A stretch of 5,055 nt of DNA from NCBI GenBank assembly GCA_934427095.1, contig CAKRYM010000123.1, positions 1 through 5,055 on the forward strand, written 5' to 3'. Shown in pieces: positions 1 through 4,869 of the stretch (the stretch's first letter is position 1; every line of letters begins with the position of its first letter). The notes under the pieces are model-generated. The model made no database searches. It was given only the letters and a program-made list of their open reading frames with translations, and had not been told where the DNA came from. The translations under genes were made by a program, and so were the position numbers. Source of the DNA: an uncultured Bacillota bacterium. Its GTDB lineage: Bacteria; Bacillota; Dehalobacteriia; UBA4068.

Positions 1-1380
1 GATTTTCGCCGTTTCCAAAACTGCCGCCACCGACCACAGCAGACACGAAAGTACCAAGTGCGAACAAGACTCGAAATGCTGCCTCTTTGTACCCGCATTT
101 TGACGGCGCAAGGGGTACGCCCCATTACAGAAAGGGATAAAGCAAACATCACGCAGCTTTGTTTAACCATGTCCGAAAGCGCCCTGCGCGTGCTAGGTTT
201 TGCCATGCGTTCCTTATCGGTTCCACCAGAAGAAGATGAGGAAAACGTGGAATTCGACCTAACTTTTATCGGTGTGGTCGGGATGATTGACCCGCCTCGT
301 AAAGAAGTTGCGGAATCTGTACGGACTTGCCGCGCCGCAGGTATCCGCACGATTATGATTACTGGCGACCATAAGGTGACTGCCCTAGCTATCGCCAAAG
401 AACTGGATATTTACCGGGAAGGAAATACCGTTATTGCCGGCGATGAGTTAGATGCCATGAGTGATGAAGAGCTGGATCAGGCGGTGAAAACCACCACGGT
501 TTTTGCCCGAGTCTCCCCTGCTGATAAATTGCGCATTATCCAAAGTTTGAAACGTACTGGCGAAGTAGCGGCCATGACCGGTGACGGCGTCAACGACTCC
601 CCTGCCTTAAAAGCCGCGGACATCGGCGTAGCCATGGGGATTACCGGTACAGACGTGGCCAAGGATGCTGCAGACATGATTCTCCTTGACGACAGCTTTA
701 CCACCATTGCTTATGCCATCAAAGAAGGCCGCCGAGTATACCGCAATATTCAAAAGGTAATTCAATTCCTCTTGGTGGGCAATATCGCGGAAATTTTAAC
801 GCTATTTGTGGCAACGATATTTAACTGGAACGCGCCTTTGTTGGCGGTACACATTCTGTGGGTCAACCTGGCTACGGCGACCTTGCCTGCTTTGGCTTTA
901 GGCGTCGACCCGGCTAGCAAAAACATTATGAAACACCCGCCGGTCAAAACAGGCACTTTGTTTGAAAAGGATTTGGTACGCCGCGTCATTAGACAAGGTA
1001 TTTTCGTTGCCGCCATGACCACGGTGGCTTATTGGATTGGCGTTAGTATGGAAAACCATATGGTTGGGCAGACCATGGCCTTCTGCGTATTGGCGTTTTC
1101 CCAGATGTTGCGGGCCTTTAACCAGCGCTCTAACACAGAACCGATTTGGATACGAGCCGAAGAGGTAAACCCCTGGTTAGTGGTTTCTTTCTTGGTTTCC
1201 TTGGGGCTGATGCTTTGCATCCTGTTTATCCCTGCCTTACAAACGGCATTCCGCCTTACTCTGCTAAACAGTACCCAATGGTGGACGGTTATCGGCTTGT
1301 CTCTCCTTTCCGTACTCCAAGTGGAAGTGGTCAAATTCATCAAAAAATCCCTACGGAAACAGCCTTTTCCAGCTGAATAA
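1..1380 (+). CDS. P2-type cation-transporting ATPase (Ca2+-ATPase-like), C-terminal half, 5' end cut off and frame-disrupted
   Basis: This is the C-terminal half of an ATP-driven cation pump of the inner membrane, similar to SERCA/PMR1-type Ca2+ ATPases (family usually about 850-920 aa). The frame is open from base 1; numbering from the GTG at 58 gives 440 residues. Visible motifs are the DPPR element (78-81), the TGD hinge (102-104), the P-domain TGDGVND signature (174-180) and GTDVAKDAADMIL (197-209). About six membrane segments follow: M5 near 232-255, M6 262-283, M7 311-329, M8 337-354, M9 372-392, M10 407-427. The phosphorylated DKTGT Asp and M1-M4 lie upstream of the window. The M5 cation ligands Asn242 and Glu245 are kept, but M6 reads NLATATLP, so the usual TD aspartate (SERCA D800) is Ala274. 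Before about base 80 the reading is damaged and the KGAPE nucleotide-binding motif is missing. A terminator follows, so the gene ends its transcript. Family assignment is secure; the ion is not. Confidence 0.93.
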   Translation, partial: DFRRFQNCRHRPQQTRKYQVRTRLEMLPLCTRILTAQGVRPITERDKANITQLCLTMSESALRVLGFAMRSLSVPPEEDEENVEFDLTFIGVVGMIDPPRKEVAESVRTCRAAGIRTIMITGDHKVTALAIAKELDIYREGNTVIAGDELDAMSDEELDQAVKTTTVFARVSPADKLRIIQSLKRTGEVAAMTGDGVNDSPALKAADIGVAMGITGTDVAKDAADMILLDDSFTTIAYAIKEGRRVYRNIQKVIQFLLVGNIAEILTLFVATIFNWNAPLLAVHILWVNLATATLPALALGVDPASKNIMKHPPVKTGTLFEKDLVRRVIRQGIFVAAMTTVAYWIGVSMENHMVGQTMAFCVLAFSQMLRAFNQRSNTEPIWIRAEEVNPWLVVSFLVSLGLMLCILFIPALQTAFRLTLLNSTQWWTVIGLSLLSVLQVEVVKFIKKSLRKQPFPAE

Positions 1381-1387
1381 AAAACGC

Positions 1388-1406
1388 TGATCCTAAGATA
1401 GGATCA
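1388..1406. repeat. Perfect inverted repeat just after the ATPase stop
   Basis: TGATCCTA at 1388-1395 is the exact reverse complement of TAGGATCA at 1399-1406, with the loop AGA. It starts 7 bases after the ATPase stop codon. No T-tract follows on the plus strand, so it is not an intrinsic terminator by itself. It may protect the 3' end of the mRNA or be a protein-binding site. It is the first of three consecutive hairpins. Confidence 0.6.
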
Positions 1407-1421
1407 ACGAAAAACCGCATC

Positions 1422-1448
1422 AATCAGCATACTCTATATGTTGATTTT
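1422..1448 (+). terminator. Possible first intrinsic terminator of the ATPase transcript
   Basis: AATCAGCATA (1422-1431) can pair with TATGTTGATT (1437-1446) over 10 bp, including one G-U pair, around a CTCTA loop. The 3' arm runs into TTTT (1445-1448). The stem is AT-rich and the U-run is short, so this is a weaker terminator than the hairpin that follows and may act together with it. Confidence 0.4.
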
Positions 1449-1449
1449 C

Positions 1450-1485
1450 AAAACAGCTCTCTGCTTTCCGCATAGAGCTGTTTTT
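1450..1485 (+). terminator. Rho-independent terminator of the cation ATPase gene
   Basis: AAAACAGCTCT (1450-1460) pairs perfectly with AGAGCTGTTTT (1474-1484). The stem continues after one C/T mismatch as TGC/GCA (1462-1464/1470-1472) around a TTTCC loop. The 3' arm ends in a run of five T (1481-1485). Its position 70 bases after the stop codon and the lack of any gene between them make it the main terminator of the pump gene. Confidence 0.8.
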
Positions 1486-1500
1486 CTCTATCACTAACCT

Positions 1501-1520
1501 CCTCTTTCTTGCCAAAGAGG
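1501..1520. repeat. Inverted repeat overlapping the probable promoter -35 region
   Basis: CCTCTTT (1501-1507) is the reverse complement of AAAGAGG (1514-1520), separated by CTTGCC. The putative -35 hexamer TTGCCA (1509-1514) lies in its loop and right arm. A dyad in this place is what an operator would look like, but the stem is short and purine/pyrimidine-biased, so chance is possible. No T-tract follows. Confidence 0.4.
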
Positions 1521-1538
1521 AAAGAAACGTGATAAGAT
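1509..1538 (+). promoter_or_regulatory. Probable sigma-A-type promoter for the RNA methyltransferase gene
   Basis: TTGCCA (1509-1514, five of six matches to TTGACA) is followed after 18 bases by TAAGAT (1533-1538, four of six matches to TATAAT). Transcription would start near 1545 and give a leader of about 50 bases before the ATG at 1595. It lies downstream of the ATPase terminator and upstream of the next gene, as expected. Judged by consensus match only. Confidence 0.45.
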
Positions 1539-1551
1539 GAACATATCTTCT

Positions 1552-1578
1552 TTCCCGAGCAAACCCTTTGCCCGGGAA
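1552..1578 (+). promoter_or_regulatory. Leader hairpin upstream of the methyltransferase ribosome binding site
   Basis: TTCCCG (1552-1557) pairs with CGGGAA (1573-1578) and GCAAA (1559-1563) pairs with TTTGC (1567-1571), with a single A/C mismatch between the two stem parts and a CCC loop. It would sit almost at the 5' end of the predicted mRNA and end 5 bases before the Shine-Dalgarno site, which it does not cover. It could stabilise the 5' end, affect ribosome loading, or be the DNA dyad of an operator. Confidence 0.5.
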
Positions 1579-1583
1579 GCTGC

Positions 1584-1589
1584 AGGAGG
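1584..1589 (+). promoter_or_regulatory. Shine-Dalgarno site that fixes the methyltransferase start
   Basis: A full AGGAGG lies 5 bases before the ATG at 1595. The same frame can be opened earlier from a TTG at 1568, but that codon lies inside the leader hairpin and has no ribosome binding site, so 1595 is the start. Confidence 0.85.
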
Positions 1590-1594
1590 CGCCC

Positions 1595-2428
1595 ATGGCC
1601 CAAATTATCGAAATTACTGATCTTGACAGAGCAGAGCTAGATGTGTTTACCCGGCTTACCGATCCTCAGCTGAGGAACAAATTAGAACCGGAAAAGGGCA
1701 TTTTCATTGCAGAAAGCCCCAAAGTTATCCGTTTAGCCTTACAAGCAGGCTGTAAACCGGTTTCCTTTCTCATGGAACATAAGCATATTACTGGGCAAGC
1801 CCAAGATATCCTCTCTGCTTGGCCGGATCTTCCCGTTTATACGGGCAGTAGGGAGCTGCTGTCCAATTTGACTGGCTACCCCTTAACCAGGGGAGTGCTC
1901 TGCGCTATGCTGCGGCCAACATTACCCACAGTAGAAGCGGTTTGCAAGGGTGCACAACGCATCGCCGTGCTGGAAGGAATAACCGATTCCACCAATGTAG
2001 GCGCCATCGTCCGTTCGGCTGCCGCCCTGAATATCGACGCTGTTCTCTTGACCCCATCCTGCTGCGATCCCCTCTGCCGGCGTGCTATCCGAGTCAGCAT
2101 GGGAACCATTTTCCAAATTCCCTGGACACGCTTGGGCAACGAACCAAAGGATTGGCCCCAAAATGGTACCCAGCGCCTAAAAGCCCTTGGCTTTAAAACC
2201 GTTGCCATGGCCCTTAGAGAGGATGCGCTGTGTATTGATGACCAGCGCTTAGCCCAAGAAGAAAAACTGGCAATTGTGCTGGGAACAGAAGGAGACGGTT
2301 TAGCCGCCAATACCATTGCCTGTTGCGATTATACGGCGCAAATTCCCATGGCTCATCAGGTAGATTCCCTGAATGTTGCGGCGGCCAGCGCCGTAGCGTT
2401 TTGGCAGCTGCGCGCGAAACCCTGCTAA
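1595..2428 (+). CDS. SpoU/TrmH-family RNA 2'-O-ribose methyltransferase (SPOUT)
   Basis: This 277-residue protein should transfer a methyl group from S-adenosylmethionine to a ribose 2'-OH of rRNA or tRNA in the cytoplasm. Residues 15-105 look like the small substrate-binding domain of the family (FIAESPKVIRLAL at 37-49). The SPOUT catalytic domain follows. Motif 1 is LEGITDSTNVGAIVRSAA (126-143), with Asn134 and Arg140. DPLCRRAIRVSMG lies at 158-170. Motif 2 is VLGTEGDGL (228-236), with Glu232. Motif 3 is IPMAHQVDSLNVAAA (250-264), with Ser258 and Asn260. All three SAM-knot motifs are intact and the length is normal for the family. Eight cysteines, including CC pairs at 156-157 and 243-244, are slightly unusual. 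It appears to be transcribed alone from a promoter near 1509-1538. The RNA target (23S rRNA G2251-like or another) cannot be read from sequence, so no symbol is given. Confidence 0.93.
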   Translation: MAQIIEITDLDRAELDVFTRLTDPQLRNKLEPEKGIFIAESPKVIRLALQAGCKPVSFLMEHKHITGQAQDILSAWPDLPVYTGSRELLSNLTGYPLTRGVLCAMLRPTLPTVEAVCKGAQRIAVLEGITDSTNVGAIVRSAAALNIDAVLLTPSCCDPLCRRAIRVSMGTIFQIPWTRLGNEPKDWPQNGTQRLKALGFKTVAMALREDALCIDDQRLAQEEKLAIVLGTEGDGLAANTIACCDYTAQIPMAHQVDSLNVAAASAVAFWQLRAKPC

Positions 2429-2430
2429 GA

Positions 2431-3540
2431 TTATTCTTTTGGTACTAGGGTCAAGCTAACGACTTCGTTGTTTACCCAGAGACGCAAAGGCGGCCCCCAA
2501 TAACCAGCACCAGAAGTGACCAGCAAATATTGCTCTCCTTGCTGCCGGATACCATAGATCGGGGCAGAAAAAATTAGCTGCTGCAAAAAATTTCCCGGGA
2601 AAGTCTGGCCACCGTGGGTATGGCCGCTCAACACCAAAAAAGCGCCTTCCGCCCAATTCTGTTTATAGGTTTGCGGTTGATGATCCAAGATCAGCAAAGG
2701 CTTGTCCTGGCAAGTAACAGGAAGAACAACATGCTTTTGTCGCAAAGGATCTACCTTATCCCGCCGACCATAGATGACCAACCCCTTTTTCTCCACAAAA
2801 GTATCTTGCAGCACCAAAAAGCGGCATTGCCGTAGCCAATGTAATCGTTCTTCTTCTGGAAAAAGATTATCGTGATTCCCCAAGCAAGCATAGGTTGGCG
2901 CTAATTGGGTTAAAGAACAAAGAAGCCGCTGCTTCTCTTCTCTACCCCGCAATTCCGCAAAATCCATATCAAACAAATCGCCGGCGATAAGAATAATATC
3001 CGGTGCAGCCTTTTCTGCTTTGTCCACGATACGTTGGAGCATAGCATTGGTAGTAAAATAGCCCAAATGCAGATCAGAAAGAAGCAGTAGCCGTACCTGT
3101 TTTTGTACAGGGGCAGGAATCTCATAGGTTTTGCTACGGAAAACACGGGCATTCAGCACCCCAAAGAGGTATATTGCCCCAAAAACAGCCAAGGCGATCC
3201 ACCCAGCAAGGACCATATCCTCACGACTTAAACTACCCCAAATTTGCTTAAACAACAAAAGAAGTAAGGCCTGGGCCCAAAAGGCTAAGGCTAAATAAAT
3301 CCCAGCCCACATCCAGCCTTCGCCTAGACGATGAAAAAACTTTCGCGCCGGCCCCCAAGGAAGCAAATAACTCAAGGAGATCGAAAGGGAAAGGAGTAGC
3401 CAAAGGGGCCAGAACCACCAGGTGCTTCCCCCATCCAAAAGAAGGGTAACCCAATGCCAAAGGGGCAAGGCTGCCACCACAAAAACCCCGCTAATACAGA
3501 GCAAACCACCTAAAAAAAGAGGAATCTTTTTTTTCTGCAT
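2431..3540 (-). CDS. Membrane-anchored metallophosphoesterase (YkuE/YkoQ-like)
   Basis: A 369-residue calcineurin-like phosphoesterase with an N-terminal membrane domain. Hydrophobic segments at about 6-33, 42-62, 76-97 and 109-129 suggest four membrane passes. The catalytic domain starts near residue 149. It carries the full dinuclear-metal set: SDLHLG with Asp156 and His158, AGDLFD with Asp188 (186-191), GNHD with Asn222 and His223 (221-224), His287 in LDHQP, and GHTHGGQ with His307 and His309 (306-312). It should hydrolyse a phosphoester; related Firmicute enzymes are often linked to lipid or envelope substrates, but the substrate and the side of the membrane are not shown here. The ATG at 3540 is chosen because AAGGAG lies 6 bases upstream on the minus strand; an in-frame ATG at 3570 would place that site inside the gene. 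It is convergent with the methyltransferase and divergent from the next gene, hence monocistronic. Confidence 0.92.
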   Translation of the reverse strand: MQKKKIPLFLGGLLCISGVFVVAALPLWHWVTLLLDGGSTWWFWPLWLLLSLSISLSYLLPWGPARKFFHRLGEGWMWAGIYLALAFWAQALLLLLFKQIWGSLSREDMVLAGWIALAVFGAIYLFGVLNARVFRSKTYEIPAPVQKQVRLLLLSDLHLGYFTTNAMLQRIVDKAEKAAPDIILIAGDLFDMDFAELRGREEKQRLLCSLTQLAPTYACLGNHDNLFPEEERLHWLRQCRFLVLQDTFVEKKGLVIYGRRDKVDPLRQKHVVLPVTCQDKPLLILDHQPQTYKQNWAEGAFLVLSGHTHGGQTFPGNFLQQLIFSAPIYGIRQQGEQYLLVTSGAGYWGPPLRLWVNNEVVSLTLVPKE

Positions 3541-3546
3541 CACTGT

Positions 3547-3552
3547 CTCCTT
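3547..3552 (-). promoter_or_regulatory. Shine-Dalgarno site that fixes the phosphoesterase start
   Basis: CTCCTT on the plus strand reads AAGGAG on the minus strand, 6 bases before the ATG at 3540. It decides for the shorter, 369-residue protein starting MQKKK, whose Lys-rich N terminus before the first membrane helix also looks natural. Confidence 0.75.
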
Positions 3553-3591
3553 AACCGAAAAATAGCACAACCCTTTCCTTTTTCTGTGTTT

Positions 3592-3620
3592 ATTTTATCA
3601 TAGCGGGACTTCTTTGCCTA
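3592..3620 (-). promoter_or_regulatory. Probable extended -10 promoter for the phosphoesterase gene
   Basis: Read on the minus strand, TAAAAT (3592-3597, five of six matches to TATAAT) is preceded by TGA, the TGn extended -10 element. TAGGCA (3615-3620, four of six matches to TTGACA) lies 17 bases upstream. Transcription would start near 3585 and give a leader of about 45 bases. Judged by consensus only. Confidence 0.45.
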
Positions 3621-3655
3621 GAAAAACCATTGACGAATCTTTCCCCAGCTGTTTT

Positions 3656-3699
3656 TTCGCCTTAAGCAATAGAAAAGGAAACCTTTTCCTCTTGGCGAA
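3656..3699. promoter_or_regulatory. Nested inverted repeat upstream of the hydrolase gene
   Basis: An outer arm TTCGCC (3656-3661) matches GGCGAA (3694-3699), and AAG (3664-3666) can also pair with CTT (3691-3693). Inside it lies a perfect inner hairpin, GAAAAGG (3672-3678) with CCTTTTC (3682-3688) and an AAA loop. It ends about 40 bases before the hydrolase ATG. It could be a leader RNA structure or an operator dyad. I saw no convincing plus-strand promoter nearby; TTGACG at 3630-3635 is a good -35 match but has no fitting -10. Confidence 0.4.
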
Positions 3700-3739
3700 T
3701 TGATGCAGAGAACGTTCATTGTAGAGGAAGGGGTTTACC

Positions 3740-4459
3740 ATGCGCGTTACTTATCTTGCCCATAGCGGTTTTCTGATCGAAACAACAACAAGCTACTATC
3801 TGTTTGACTATTACCAGGGCGAATTACCAACGCTAAATTGTCATCTTCCTATTGTGGTGTTTTGTAGCCATAGCCACAGAGATCATTATCAACCAAAGAT
3901 CTTTGCTTTGCTGCAATCGTTGGGGATGACGCAAATTTTTGGCGTCTTAGCCAAGGATATTTCCAAAAGAAGATATCCAGAAGGCATAGAGATTCTGCGG
4001 GCTTATGCCAATCAAACCTATTCCCTGCCCCAAGGGGAAATCCTGGAAACCCTCCTCTCCACAGACAGCGGCGTGGCTTATCTCCTCACCACAACAGAGG
4101 GTGTAATTTATCACGCCGGGGATTTGAACGATTGGACCTGGGATGGAGAGCCAGAGGAGGAAAACCGCATGATGCGGGGAAATTACCGGCATGAGATTGA
4201 CAAACTCAAAGGGCGCTCAATCGATCTAGCTTTTCTCCCCTTAGACCCCAGGCAAGAAGGGGATTATGCCGCAGGTATGTGCTATTTTTTGAAAAAAATA
4301 CAACCAAAGATTGTCTACCCCATGCATTATTGGGATGAACCTAACATCATCCAACAATTTTTACAAGAGTTCCCAGAATACGAAAATGTGGTACAAAATA
4401 CCGAGGAAAGCAGAAAGGGGAAAACCTATGCATTTTCAAATGATACACGAGAATTATAA
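3740..4459 (+). CDS. Metallo-beta-lactamase-fold metal-dependent hydrolase (UlaG-like)
   Basis: A 239-residue cytoplasmic hydrolase; no signal peptide or membrane segment is seen. The N terminus, VTYLAHSGFLIE, is the usual first strand pair of UlaG-type MBL proteins. Metal-binding motifs are Asp23 in LFDYY, the HxHxDH signature SHSHRDH (43-49: His44, His46, Asp48, His49), HAGD (125-128), the DPR element with Asp169, and His196 in PMHYW (194-198). Length and motif spacing fit single-domain MBL hydrolases common in Clostridia. It lacks the C-terminal helical domain of classical glyoxalase II. The substrate is unknown: lactones, phosphoesters and thioesters are all hydrolysed by relatives. AAGGGG (3728-3733) lies 6 bases before the ATG. 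The gene's end overlaps the start of the VOC gene by 32 bp, so the two are co-transcribed and probably coupled in translation. Confidence 0.9.
   Translation: MRVTYLAHSGFLIETTTSYYLFDYYQGELPTLNCHLPIVVFCSHSHRDHYQPKIFALLQSLGMTQIFGVLAKDISKRRYPEGIEILRAYANQTYSLPQGEILETLLSTDSGVAYLLTTTEGVIYHAGDLNDWTWDGEPEEENRMMRGNYRHEIDKLKGRSIDLAFLPLDPRQEGDYAAGMCYFLKKIQPKIVYPMHYWDEPNIIQQFLQEFPEYENVVQNTEESRKGKTYAFSNDTREL
4414..4420 (+). promoter_or_regulatory. Shine-Dalgarno site of the VOC gene inside the hydrolase gene
   Basis: AAAGGGG lies 7 bases before the ATG at 4428, within the last codons of the upstream gene. It supports 4428 over the earlier in-frame ATG at 4311 (deep inside the hydrolase gene, giving a 39-residue extension unlike any VOC protein) and over the later ATG at 4440. 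Confidence 0.7.
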
Positions 4460-4790
4460 TGTCAGCGACCTGGATAAATCCCTTGCTTTTTATGAAAAAG
4501 CGCTGGGACTTAAGGAACGCCGTAGGAAAACCACAGAGGACTTTATCATCGTCTATGTGGGGAATGAAACCAGTAACTTTGAACTGGAACTCACTTGGCT
4601 CAAGGATCATCCGCAGCCCTATGATTTAGGCGAAGCAGAATTTCACTTAGCTTTCGAAACAGAGGATTTTGCCGCAGCGCACCAGCTTCATCAGGAAATG
4701 GGCTGCATCTGCTATGAAAACCCAAGCATGGGAATTTATTTTATTGAAGATCCTGACGGTTACTGGCTAGAAGTTGTGCCGGCTAAATAG
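4428..4790 (+). CDS. VOC-family glyoxalase-I-like protein (lactoylglutathione lyase family)
   Basis: A 120-residue vicinal-oxygen-chelate protein with two beta-alpha-beta-beta-beta halves. The first half has NVSDLDKSLAFYEKALGL (11-28), the second FHLAF (72-76) and the C-terminal EDPDGYWLEVVP (107-118). Aligned by eye to E. coli glyoxalase I from memory, all four metal ligands appear present: His7, Glu54 (in LELT), His73 and Glu115. The protein is about 15 residues shorter than the E. coli enzyme, with a contracted loop before residue 100. Glyoxalase I converts the hemithioacetal of methylglyoxal and a thiol to a lactoyl thioester. The intact metal set fits that role, but other VOC enzymes use similar ligands and many Bacillota lack glutathione, so the thiol and even the reaction remain inferred. 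It overlaps the upstream hydrolase gene by 32 bp in another frame and is followed by a strong terminator. Confidence 0.9.
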   Translation: MHFQMIHENYNVSDLDKSLAFYEKALGLKERRRKTTEDFIIVYVGNETSNFELELTWLKDHPQPYDLGEAEFHLAFETEDFAAAHQLHQEMGCICYENPSMGIYFIEDPDGYWLEVVPAK

Positions 4791-4825
4791 GGATTAAGGA
4801 AGTAGACCACAAAACCACAGAAAAC

Positions 4826-4854
4826 AAAAAACACCGGGCAACCGGTGCTTTTTT
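4826..4854. terminator. Bidirectional rho-independent terminator
   Basis: CACCGG (4832-4837) and CCGGTG (4842-4847) form a perfect GC-rich stem with a GCAA loop (a GNRA tetraloop). On the plus strand it is followed by C and six T (4849-4854), ending the hydrolase/VOC transcript 42 bases after the VOC stop. On the minus strand the six A at 4826-4831 become a U-tract directly after the stem. It therefore reads at least as well in the minus direction, as expected between convergent genes. Confidence 0.85.
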
Positions 4855-4869
4855 CATCAAGCAGCATTT

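Noticed and set aside
1029..1343. A 104-codon minus-strand open frame inside the ATPase gene
   Set aside because: It is antisense to membrane segments M7-M10 of the pump, whose biased codons readily leave the opposite strand open. There are no motifs.
1568..1594. Earlier TTG start for the methyltransferase
   Set aside because: The TTG lies inside the leader hairpin without a ribosome binding site, while the ATG at 1595 has a perfect AGGAGG 5 bases upstream.
1876..2316. A 146-codon minus-strand open frame inside the methyltransferase gene
   Set aside because: It lies fully antisense to a gene with all SPOUT motifs, its translation shows no family motif, and it has no separate promoter or convincing ribosome binding site. 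It is a shadow of codon use.
3541..3570. Ten-residue N-terminal extension of the phosphoesterase
   Set aside because: The extension would bury a good AAGGAG site (3547-3552) inside the coding region, and the MQKKK start before the first helix looks natural.
4311..4427. Start of the VOC gene at 4311
   Set aside because: It would add 39 residues that do not resemble a VOC N terminus and would overlap the hydrolase gene by about 150 bases. The AAAGGGG before 4428 fits better.
3740..4459. Naming the MBL hydrolase UlaG or glyoxalase II
   Set aside because: The HxHxDH core is shared by the whole superfamily. No ascorbate-pathway neighbours are present, and the glyoxalase II C-terminal domain is missing.
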